Source of the DNA: DASRAU01 sp036005805
Lineage (GTDB): Bacteria > Acidobacteriota > Polarisedimenticolia > Gp22-AA2
Direction: 5' to 3'
DNA: 64,000 bases
Assembly (NCBI GenBank): GCA_036005805.1
Contig: DASYQE010000086.1
Coordinates: 1-64,000 of the forward strand
The notes under the pieces are model-generated. The model worked only from the letters and a program-made list of their open reading frames with translations. It was not told the DNA's origin and did not search any database. The translations under genes were made by a program, and so were the position numbers. Below, one piece after another: positions 15,774-24,703 of this stretch (its first letter is position 1; each line of letters starts with the position of its first letter).

Positions 15774-18260
15774 TCAGCCCTGCTCTTCGCGCATCTGGTC
15801 GAGGCGGGCGAGGAAGTCGGGCTCGACCAGGACCTCGCGCGGCTTGCTGCCGTCGGCGGGGCCGACGATGCCGTTCTGCTCCATCATGTCGACGAGGCGC
15901 GCGGCGCGCGCGTAGCCGAGCTTGAGGCGGCGCTGGATGTGCGACACGGAGATCTGCCCCTGCTGCACGGCGAGGCGCACCGCCTGGTCGTAGACGGGAT
16001 CCTGCTCCTCGCCGCCGCCGCCCGGACCACCGCCGGCCGCGCCGGCCTCGGCCTCGTCGCGCGTCACCGCCTCGTCGTACTGCGGCTTCGCCTGCTTCTT
16101 GAGGAAGGTGACGATGCGGGTCGCCTCGACCTCGGTCACCAGCGGACCGTGCAGGCGCACCAGGCGCGCCGAGCCGGGGGGAATGAAGAGCATGTCGCCG
16201 TGCCCGAGCAGGTGCTCGGCGCCGTTGCTGTCGAGGATGGTGCGCGAGTCCACCTTCGACGACACGCGCATGGCGATGCGGCAGGGGAAGTTGGCCTTGA
16301 TGACGCCGGTGATGATGTCCACCGACGGCCGCTGCGTCGAGAGGATCAGGTGGATGCCGACGGCGCGCGCCATCTGCGCCAGGCGGGTGATGGCTTCCTC
16401 GACCTCGCGGCCGGTCGTCATCATGAGATCGGCCAGCTCGTCGATCAGGATGACGATGTAGGGGAGGATGGCCGGCTTCTCGCCGGGGAGGAAGTGCTTG
16501 CGCTCGGAGGCCGGCAGGTCCGCGGCCGCGGCCGCTGCGGCGGCGTCTGCCGCGGGCGGCGCCGGCCCGGCGGGGGCCGGCGCGTTGTCGGCGCGCCCCA
16601 TGGCCCGGCGCATGGCGGCGTTGTACTGGTCGATGCTGCGCACCCCCGCCTCGGCGAGCTGCTTGTAGCGCCGCTCCATCTCGACGACCGCCCAGCGCAG
16701 GGCGTTGCCGGCCTTCTTGGTCTCGGTGACCAGCGGCGTCAGCAGGTGCGGGATGTTCTCGTACAGCCCCAGCTCGAGGCGCTTCGGGTCGACCATGATG
16801 AACTTCACTTCCTCGGGGCTCGCCTTGTAGAGGATCGACGTCAAAAGCGTGTTGAGGCAGACGCTCTTGCCCGAGCCGGTGGAGCCGGCGACCAGCAGGT
16901 GCGGCATCTTCGCGAGGTCGGCGTAGTAGGGCTCGCCGTTGATTTCCTTCCCGAGGGCGAGCGTCAGCGACGCCGGGGCGCGCTGGAAGCGCTCGCTCGA
17001 CAAAAGCTCGCGCAGCGAGATCACCTCGCGGGTGCGGTTCGGCACCTCGATCCCCACGGTGGATTTCCCCGGCAGGCGGTCGATGCGGATCGACTCCGCC
17101 TTGATCGCCAGGCACAGGTCGTCGGCCATGCTGACGATGCGGCTGTACTTGATGCCGGCGTCCGGCTTGAACTCGAAGACCGTGACCACCGGCCCCGGCT
17201 GGATGGCGATCACCTGGCCGTTCACCTCGAACTCGCGGCACTTCTCGGTGATGAGCCGGGCGGTCTCCACCAGCTCCGCCTCATCGACCTGGGACGCCTT
17301 GGTCATCGGCTCGAGGAGCGACAGCGGGGGCGCGGTGTAGTTCGGCATCGCCTCGATGAAGTCGAACTCGGGCTGCTTGTCGGCCGGCTTGCCGGCCTCG
17401 GCGGCGGCCCTGTCCGGCCGCCCCTTGCGCAGGGTCTTGAGCGGCTCGACCGCCGGGCGGACCTGGGGCTCGGGCGGGGCCTTTGCCGCGGGCTCCGGCA
17501 GCTCGGTCAGCAGCGGAATCGGCGCGGCGGCGCGCGGCTCGACGGCGGGCTCCGCCTTCTCGGCGCGTGCCGCCCGCTCCAGGCGCTCCCGCTGCCGGTC
17601 GGCGATGGCGCGGCGCTGCTCTTCGCGGCGGCGCGCCTCGCGCGTCCGGACCCACGCCAGCCAGGCGCCGCGCACCATCCCCGCCAGGCGGCGCATGAGG
17701 GCGCGCACCCCGTCCACGAGCGAAGACCGGCCGAGGATCAGGAGGCCGCCTCCCGCCAGCGCCAGCGCGACGACGAGCGCCCCCCAGCGGTTGAACAGCC
17801 CGGAGAGCGCCTGCGCGGTCAGATTGCCGATGAACCCGCCCGCCCGGTGCGCCGGCAGGGGGCCGCGCTCGCCGAGCGTCAGATCGAGGATCGCGGTGAA
17901 CGCCAGGAGCACCACCGAGCTGCCGGTCGCGCCGACGAACGGGTGCGAGGGCCGGTGCCAGAAGAAGCGCCAGCCGAGGAAGAGCATCAGCAGCGGCGCG
18001 CTCCAGGCCGCCCAGCCGAACGTCTGGTAGAGCAGCGCCGAGAGGAATGCGCCGACGATCCCGGCGATGTTGTGCACCGGCTGGCCGTCCCACGAGCCGA
18101 ACCAGAAGACCGGGTCGGTCGGGTGGTGCGACACGAGGCTCAGGCACAGGAGCACGGCCGTCGCCATCAGGATGATGGCGAACCCTTCGGCGAGGATGCC
18201 GCGCGACGCCGTCGCGGCCTCGCGCCGCTTCGCCGGATGCTTGCGCCGCCGCCGGCTCAC
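15774..18260 (-). CDS. ftsK: DNA translocase FtsK/SpoIIIE
   Basis: 828 residues, usual for the family. It pumps chromosome dimers and terminus DNA through the division septum. Four or so membrane helices (about 22-190) anchor the N-terminus, an Ala/Pro/Arg-rich linker follows, then the RecA-like motor with Walker A GSTGSGKS near 457 and Walker B VILIDELADLMM near 598. A roughly 40-residue Ala/Pro-rich insertion lies before the Walker B strand. The winged-helix gamma domain that reads the polar KOPS sequences closes the protein (about 763-828; QAVRLAVQQGQISVSHIQRR). It lies 28 bases after rnj on the same strand. Its 3' end has a decayed copy at 12188. Confidence 0.96.
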   Translation of the reverse strand: MSRRRRKHPAKRREAATASRGILAEGFAIILMATAVLLCLSLVSHHPTDPVFWFGSWDGQPVHNIAGIVGAFLSALLYQTFGWAAWSAPLLMLFLGWRFFWHRPSHPFVGATGSSVVLLAFTAILDLTLGERGPLPAHRAGGFIGNLTAQALSGLFNRWGALVVALALAGGGLLILGRSSLVDGVRALMRRLAGMVRGAWLAWVRTREARRREEQRRAIADRQRERLERAARAEKAEPAVEPRAAAPIPLLTELPEPAAKAPPEPQVRPAVEPLKTLRKGRPDRAAAEAGKPADKQPEFDFIEAMPNYTAPPLSLLEPMTKASQVDEAELVETARLITEKCREFEVNGQVIAIQPGPVVTVFEFKPDAGIKYSRIVSMADDLCLAIKAESIRIDRLPGKSTVGIEVPNRTREVISLRELLSSERFQRAPASLTLALGKEINGEPYYADLAKMPHLLVAGSTGSGKSVCLNTLLTSILYKASPEEVKFIMVDPKRLELGLYENIPHLLTPLVTETKKAGNALRWAVVEMERRYKQLAEAGVRSIDQYNAAMRRAMGRADNAPAPAGPAPPAADAAAAAAAADLPASERKHFLPGEKPAILPYIVILIDELADLMMTTGREVEEAITRLAQMARAVGIHLILSTQRPSVDIITGVIKANFPCRIAMRVSSKVDSRTILDSNGAEHLLGHGDMLFIPPGSARLVRLHGPLVTEVEATRIVTFLKKQAKPQYDEAVTRDEAEAGAAGGGPGGGGEEQDPVYDQAVRLAVQQGQISVSHIQRRLKLGYARAARLVDMMEQNGIVGPADGSKPREVLVEPDFLARLDQMREEQG

Positions 18261-18288
18261 CGGCCCCTCCGTGCCGCCCGCATCGGGC

Positions 18289-19989
18289 TCATGTCTCCAG
18301 AACCATCGGGATGATCATCGGCCGCTTGTCGAGGCGCTTGCGGAAGAAGCGCTTCAGCTCCTGCTGGATCATCGCCTTGAGCACGCCGCGATCGGCGCGC
18401 TCCTCGGGGGTGGCCGCCTCCACCGCGCGGCGCACGGTGCGCGTCGCCTCGCGCATCAGGTCGCCGCGCTCGGTCTCGATGACGAAGCCGCGGCTGAGGA
18501 TCTCCGGATCCCCTTCCATCTGGCCGCTCTGCCTGTCGATGGCCACGACCGCCAGCACGATGCCTCCCTCGGAGATGTGGCGCCGGTCGCGCACCACGAT
18601 CTCGTCCACTTCCTCGAGCGTCCCGTCGATGAACACCCGGCCGGCCCGCACCTTGCCGGTCACCGTCGCCGCGTCGCCGTTCAGCTCGATGACGTCGCCG
18701 CTCTCCGCCAGGATGATGCGCTTGCGGTCGAGCCCGGTGCGCTCCGCCAGGCGCGCGTGACTGTACAGCTGCCGGATCTCCCCGTGGATCGGGATGAAGA
18801 ATTTCGGCCGCACGAGCGTCAGCAGCAGCTTCAGCTCCTCCTGGCTGGCGTGTCCCGAGACGTGGTACGGCGCCGAGCTGCCGAAAACGACCTCGGCCCC
18901 GCGCCGGTAGAGATGATTGATCACCCGGTTGATGGCGCGCTCGTTCCCCGGGATGGCGCGTGCCGACACCAGCACCGTGTCGCCGGGATCGAGCGACACG
19001 TCGCGGTGATCATCGAGGGCGATGCGCGACAAGGCCGACATCGGCTCGCCCTGCGACCCCGCGGCCAGGATCACCAGCTTGTTGGCCGGGATGCGGCGCG
19101 CCTCCGACGCCTCGGCCATCACCCCGGCGGGCACCTTGAGGTAGCCGAGGTCCTGCGCCACGGTCGCCGTCGAGCCCATGCTCGAGCCGCACATCACCAC
19201 GCGCCGCTTGTGCCGCACCGCCTGGTCGATCACCTGCTGGATGCGGTGCACGTTGCTGGCGAAGGTGCTGAACAGGATGCGCCCGTGCGCCCGGCGGAAC
19301 ACGCCGTCGAGCGCCTCGCCGACCAGCCGCTCCGACCCGGTGAACCCCTCCACCTCGGCGTTGGTGCTGTCGGACAACAGGGCGAGCACCCCCTGGTCGC
19401 CATAGTAGGAGAACGACTGGAAGTCGAAGGTGCGCCCGTCGATGGGCGTCTGGTCCATCTTGAAGTCGGCGGAGTGGATGATGGTGCCGGCGGGCGTGCG
19501 GATGGCGATGGCGAGCGTCCCCGGGATGCTGTGCGTCACCTGGAGGAACTCGACGACGTAGGGGCCGAGGGGAATCTCCGTCCCGGCCTGCACCGGCTTG
19601 AGGAGCTTCTCGGTCGGGAGCCCGTGCTCCTTGAGGCGGCGGGTCGCAAGGCCGAGGGTGAAATCGCTGCCGTAGACGGGGACGCGCACACGCTCGAACA
19701 GGTACGGCAGCGCCCCGACGTGATCCTCGTGACCGTGCGTCAGCAGGATGCCGTGCACGTTCTCGGCGTGCTCGAAGAGCCACGCGAACTCGGGGATGAC
19801 GACGTTGACGCCGAGGATCTGCTCCTCGGGGAACATCACGCCGGCGTCGATCACCAGCAGATCCCGGCCGGAGCGCAGGACGGTGCAGTTCAGCCCGAAT
19901 TCGCCGAGACCTCCGAGGGGGATGACTTCGAGGCGGTGCTGGGGCTGCCGCGCCCCTTCGCCGCGCAGGCGGGTCGTCACGGCGCGCAT
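18289..19989 (-). CDS. rnj: Ribonuclease J
   Basis: 566 residues, normal length. A metallo-beta-lactamase/beta-CASP RNase for 5'-to-3' and endonucleolytic RNA decay and maturation. The metal-binding motif LLTHGHEDHVGALPYL is near 82-97; the beta-CASP part has VLLSDSTNAEVEGFTGSE split over two lines of the family pattern, and the C-terminal part has HVSGHASQEEL and FIPIHGEIRQL, both diagnostic. Its ATG overlaps the rsmA stop by one base (ATAATG), so the two are translationally coupled. Confidence 0.95.
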   Translation of the reverse strand: MRAVTTRLRGEGARQPQHRLEVIPLGGLGEFGLNCTVLRSGRDLLVIDAGVMFPEEQILGVNVVIPEFAWLFEHAENVHGILLTHGHEDHVGALPYLFERVRVPVYGSDFTLGLATRRLKEHGLPTEKLLKPVQAGTEIPLGPYVVEFLQVTHSIPGTLAIAIRTPAGTIIHSADFKMDQTPIDGRTFDFQSFSYYGDQGVLALLSDSTNAEVEGFTGSERLVGEALDGVFRRAHGRILFSTFASNVHRIQQVIDQAVRHKRRVVMCGSSMGSTATVAQDLGYLKVPAGVMAEASEARRIPANKLVILAAGSQGEPMSALSRIALDDHRDVSLDPGDTVLVSARAIPGNERAINRVINHLYRRGAEVVFGSSAPYHVSGHASQEELKLLLTLVRPKFFIPIHGEIRQLYSHARLAERTGLDRKRIILAESGDVIELNGDAATVTGKVRAGRVFIDGTLEEVDEIVVRDRRHISEGGIVLAVVAIDRQSGQMEGDPEILSRGFVIETERGDLMREATRTVRRAVEAATPEERADRGVLKAMIQQELKRFFRKRLDKRPMIIPMVLET

Positions 19990-20864
19990 TATACGGGGGA
20001 GGGCGGCGAGTCGATCCGCTTCTCCGGCGGTGATTTCAGCCGCGCGTAGAGCCGCTCGAAACCCTCCGGCGGGACCTCCTCGGGACGGCCGCCCGGATCG
20101 ATGGCCGCCGCGACGAGCAGGGATCGCGCCCGCTCGTGCGCATCGTCTCCTTCAGAGGCGAGCACCCGTGCCAGGTTATTGAGGAAGGTCTTGCGCCGCT
20201 GCCCAAAGCACTCGTGGACGAAGCGCGCGTAGCCGTCCGGGTCGGCCCCGGCCGCCCCGCCGGGGTCGTGCAGCGCCAGGCGGATCACCTCCGATTCCAC
20301 CTTGGGGCGGGGACGGAACGACCCCGGCCGCAGCCGGCGGATCCGCTCGACCTTCGCGAAGGTGCGGCACAGGACCGTCAGGCTCCCGAATTCCTTCGTG
20401 TGCGTGGGGGCCAGGATGCGCTCCGCCACCTCGCGCTGCACCATTACCATCAGGTCCCGGACCAGGTCGTGCCGCGTCAGGTACCTGAGGATGATGACGG
20501 TGGCGATGTTGTACGGCAGGTTGCCGAGGATCCGGACCGGGTGGCCGGGTCCCGCCCCGGCGTCGGCCAGGAGCCGCTCCGGCTCGAAGGAGAGCACGTC
20601 CCCCTCGAGGATCCGCACCCGCGCCGTCTCGAACTCCTCCCGCAGCGTCGCCGCCAGCTCGGGGTCGACCTCGACGGCCAGCAGCGCGGCGACCCGCGGC
20701 GCGATGCGGCGGGTGAGCGCCCCGTCGCCGGGCCCGATCTCGAGGACATGGTCGCCGGGGGAGGGTCGGAAGGCAGCGGCGATGGCGGCGAGCGCCCCGG
20801 GATCGATGAGGAAGTTCTGTCCCCAGCGTCGTTTGGGCTTGAATCCCGCGGGCCCCAGGCGCAT
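19989..20864 (-). CDS. rsmA: 16S rRNA (adenine1518/1519-N6)-dimethyltransferase
   Basis: 291 residues, normal length; also called KsgA. It dimethylates two adjacent adenines near the 3' end of 16S rRNA late in small-subunit assembly. It shows KRRWGQNFLIDP at the start, the S-adenosylmethionine loop EIGPGDGALT near 43, the acidic EVDPEL, and the catalytic NLPYNI near 113. It is the first gene of rsmA-rnj-ftsK on the minus strand and is divergent from trxA. Confidence 0.95.
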   Translation of the reverse strand: MRLGPAGFKPKRRWGQNFLIDPGALAAIAAAFRPSPGDHVLEIGPGDGALTRRIAPRVAALLAVEVDPELAATLREEFETARVRILEGDVLSFEPERLLADAGAGPGHPVRILGNLPYNIATVIILRYLTRHDLVRDLMVMVQREVAERILAPTHTKEFGSLTVLCRTFAKVERIRRLRPGSFRPRPKVESEVIRLALHDPGGAAGADPDGYARFVHECFGQRRKTFLNNLARVLASEGDDAHERARSLLVAAAIDPGGRPEEVPPEGFERLYARLKSPPEKRIDSPPSPV

Positions 20865-20912
20865 CCAACCACCCTCCTGCCGCGGGCCCGGACGGTCACC
20901 CGCGGCGGAGTA

Positions 20913-20921
20913 TGGTATAAA
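20913..20921 (+). promoter_or_regulatory. Extended -10 promoter of trxA
   Basis: TGGTATAAA, an extended -10 (TG-N-TATAAA), about 50 bases before the trxA start. The -35 region (CGGTCA at 20893-20898) is weak, as tolerated with an extended -10. Confidence 0.55.
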
Positions 20922-20971
20922 AACTGTCCCACAAGCGGTGCGGGGAACGAGAGAGGGAGGCGTAAGGAGAG

Positions 20972-21304
20972 ATGGCGAGCGAGCAGATTCTCACCTTGAC
21001 GGCGGGGAACTTCGACGACGAGACCAAGAAGGCGGGTTCTCCGCTTTTGGTCGATTTCTGGGCGGAGTGGTGCGGCCCGTGCCGCATGCTGGCCCCGGTG
21101 CTCGACCAGCTGGCGAAGGATTACGACGGACGGGTGCGCGTCGGCAAGTTGAACGTCGACGACCACAGCAGCATCGCCACCCGCTACGGCGTCATGAGCA
21201 TCCCCACGCTCCTCCTCTTCAAGGAAGGAAAGGTGGTCGAGCAGTACATCGGGTCCACCTCGCGCGACAACCTCGCCAAGATCCTCGACAAGCACCTCTC
21301 GTAA
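20972..21304 (+). CDS. trxA: Thioredoxin
   Basis: 110 residues. A cytoplasmic thiol-disulfide reductant with the WCGPC active site (FWAEWCGPCRMLAP), the cis-proline loop MSIPTLLLFKEGK and a DNLAKILDKHL end. ATG is preceded by AAGGAGAG at the right distance. The next genes, for an efflux system, begin 46 bases later and may be read through. Confidence 0.96.
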   Translation: MASEQILTLTAGNFDDETKKAGSPLLVDFWAEWCGPCRMLAPVLDQLAKDYDGRVRVGKLNVDDHSSIATRYGVMSIPTLLLFKEGKVVEQYIGSTSRDNLAKILDKHLS

Positions 21305-21350
21305 GGACGGAGACCCGTTTCCGCGCGTGGAGGCGCGCGGCACCACGGAC

Positions 21351-22642
21351 ATGTCACCCTCCCGCAGGTGGATCATCTCGATCCTGGCGCTCGCCGGCCT
21401 GGCCGCCGCCGGGACGGCGGTCGTGCGTCATCGCGCCGCCAGGGACGACGGCGGCCTGCGAACCGAGGTGGTCGGCCGCGGCGCGGTGGCCGCCACCGTG
21501 ACCTCCACCGGCACCATCTCCGCCGTGCACACGGTGCAGGTCGGGAGCCAGGTCAGCGGCATCGTGTCCAGCCTGTCGGTGGACTACAACAGCCCGGTCA
21601 CGAAGGGCATGCTCCTCGCCACCCTCGACCCGACCCCGCTCCAGGCGCAGGTGGAGCAGCGGCGCGCCGATCTCGCCCGCGCCGAAGTGGACATGCGCAA
21701 CACCGAGATCGCCTTCAACCGCCAGCAGCGGCTGCTCGAGCAGGGACTGACGGCCCCGTCGGACTACGACACGGCCAAGGCGGCGTTCGACGCGGCGAAG
21801 GCGGGGGTGGCGCAGGCGCAGGCGACGCTGCGCCAGGCGCAGACGAATCTCTCGTACACGAAGATCTTTTCGCCGATCGACGGCGTGGTGGTGGCGCGCC
21901 AGTACGACATCGGGCAGACGGTGGCCGCGTCGTTCCAGGCGCCGACGCTGTTCACCATCGCCGAGGACCTGACGAAGATGCAGGTCTCGGCCGACGTCGA
22001 TCAGTCGGACATCGGACGCGTGCAGGTCGGACAGACGGCCCGCTTCACGGTGGACGCCTACGCCGACGAGACCTTCAGCGGCACGATCTCGCAGATCCGG
22101 CTGAACGCCACGCAGAACCAGAACGTCGTCACGTACCCGGTGATCATCGACGTCGCGAATCCCGACAAGCGCCTGAAGCCCTTGATGACCGCCGACGTGA
22201 CCATCGAGGTGGCGAAGGTGGGGGACGTGCTGCGGGTGCCGAACGCCGCGCTGCGCTTCAAGCCGGTCGAGACCGGCCGCGGCGGGGGCGGCGGCGCTCC
22301 CGGTGCGGACGGCGCGCGCGCCTCCGGATCCGAGGCGCCGCGCGGCGGTCCCGCCGGCGGCGGCGCGGGCGGTGGCCCCGCCGCGATGGCCGGCATGCTG
22401 AAGAGCACCCATCCGGCCGGGCGATCGGAGAACGTCTACGTCGTGGACGGCGAGGGCAAGCCGCACGAGGTGGCGGTGAAAACCGGCATCACCGACGGCC
22501 GCTACACCGCCATCGTCGGGGGCGATCTCAAGGAAGGGGACCGGGTGGCGGTGGGGCTGGAGACGGCCAAATCCTCGTTGACCGGATCGTTCCCCGGGAT
22601 GGCGCCGCAGGGCGGCGGCCGGCGCGGCGGAGGCCGCGGCAT

Positions 22643-22646
<4 letters not shown>
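21351..22646 (+). CDS. Periplasmic adaptor of an ABC/RND-type exporter (MacA/HlyD family)
   Basis: 431 residues from ATG 21351; a GTG at 21327 in frame is possible and neither has a strong ribosome site. One N-terminal membrane helix (WIISILALAGLAAAGTAVV), then the biotinyl-lipoyl fold, a coiled hairpin (about 90-150) and the beta-barrel (YTKIFSPIDGVVVARQYDIG; TADVTIEVAKVGDVLRVPNA). Such proteins bridge an inner-membrane pump to an outer-membrane channel. A Gly/Ala-rich insertion of about 45 residues (about 310-355) splits the membrane-proximal domain, and the C-terminus is again Gly/Arg-rich. It overlaps the next gene by four bases. No TolC-like gene is in the window. Confidence 0.88.
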
Positions 22647-23358
<712 letters not shown>

Positions 23359-23362
<4 letters not shown>

Positions 23363-24588
23363 GGATCGCCACGCTGCGCGCCTGGAGCATCCTCAAGGTC
23401 GGGGTGCGCTCGATCCTGCGCAACACCACGCGATCGATCCTGACGGTGCTCGGCATCGTCATCGGCGTCGCCTGCGTCATCGCCATGAACGCCGTCGGCA
23501 GCGGGGCGTCGAAGTCGATCCAGTCGAACATCAGCGCGCTCGGCACCAACTTCATCATGGTCTTCCCCGGCGCGGTGACGCAGGGAGGGGCGCGCATCCT
23601 CGCGGCGCAATCTTCGCTCACCCCCGAGGACGCCGTCGCCATCAAGAACGAGTGTCCGTCGGTCGCCTACGTCTCGGCCGGCATCCGTTCGGGCGGGCAG
23701 GTGGTGGCGGGGGAGAACAACTGGTCGACCGAGGTCTTCGGTTCCGACGTCGACTGGCCTTTCATCCGTGCCTGGAATGTCGAGCGAGGCGTGTTCTTCA
23801 GCGAGGCGGAGGTGAAGGCCGGCACCAAGGTGGCGGTGCTCGGCGCCACCGTGGTGCGCGAGCTCTTTCCGGACACCGATCCGGTCGGCTCCGTCATCCG
23901 CATCAAGAACGTCCCCTTCAAGGTGATCGGCGTCCTCGAGCGCAAGGGGGGGAACACCATGGGGCAGGACCAGGACGACCAGGTGGTCGTCCCGTACACC
24001 ACGGTGATGAAGCGCCTCACCGGCGCGATCCGCCTCGGAATCATCCAGGTGGCCGCGTCGTCCCCCGACCGCATCGGCCAGGCGATGGACGAAATCCGCG
24101 TGCTCCTGCGCCAGCGCCACCGCCTCACCCAGTCGCAGGACGACGACTTCAGCATGCGCTCGCAGGAGGAGATCGCCGCCACCGCCAGCCAGACGGCGCG
24201 CACCTTCTCGGTCCTGCTCGCCTCGGTCGCCGCCATTTCGCTGCTCGTCGGCGGCATCGGCATCATGAACATCATGCTGGTCTCGGTGACAGAGAGGACG
24301 CGCGAGATCGGCCTGCGCATGGCCGTCGGCGCCAAGGCGCGCCACGTCCTCGGCCAGTTCCTGCTCGAGTCGGTGGCGCTTTCGATCGTCGGCGGCGCCC
24401 TGGGCGTCGCCCTCGGCATCGGCGCCTCGCTCCTGATCGCCCAATTCGCCGGCTGGCCCGTCGCCATCGACCCGAGCGCAATCGCCGTGGCCTTCTTCTT
24501 CTCCGGCTTCATCGGTGTCTTCTTCGGCTTCTATCCCGCCCGCAAAGCCGCCGCCCTCGACCCCATCGAGGCGCTGCGGTACGAGTAA
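23359..24588 (+). CDS. ABC transporter permease (MacB type)
   Basis: 409 residues, starting at a GTG that overlaps the previous stop (GTGA). One N-terminal membrane helix (SILTVLGIVIGVACVIAMNA), a periplasmic MacB_PCD domain (about 45-270), and three C-terminal helices of the FtsX domain with the conserved GGIGIMNIMLVSVTERTREI, quoted up to twenty residues. In Gram-negative relatives it forms a tripartite pump for macrolides, peptides or lipoproteins with the two genes before it; the cargo cannot be told here. Confidence 0.93.
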
Positions 24589-24638
24589 GCCGCCGGCGCT
24601 CTCTCCCGCCGCCGGCACCGGCGGGGGCCATTTTCATG

Positions 24639-24681
24639 TTCTCAACCGGCGATCGAAGTCGTATACTCTGCCCAACGCCGC
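24639..24681 (+). promoter_or_regulatory. Promoter and leader block of the FG-GAP gene
   Basis: TTCTCA (24639-24644) and TATACT (24662-24667) with a 17-base spacer. CCAACGCCGC at 24672-24681 is identical, at identical spacing, to 1081-1090 before the secreted protein gene at 1120. Confidence 0.55.
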
Positions 24682-24703
24682 TTTCACCACAGGAGGACAG
24701 ACC

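Noticed and set aside
15721..17241. The upstream half of the open frame that ends at 13861
   Set aside because: This part is a shadow of ftsK in another frame; the true gene starts with a signal peptide at 15720.
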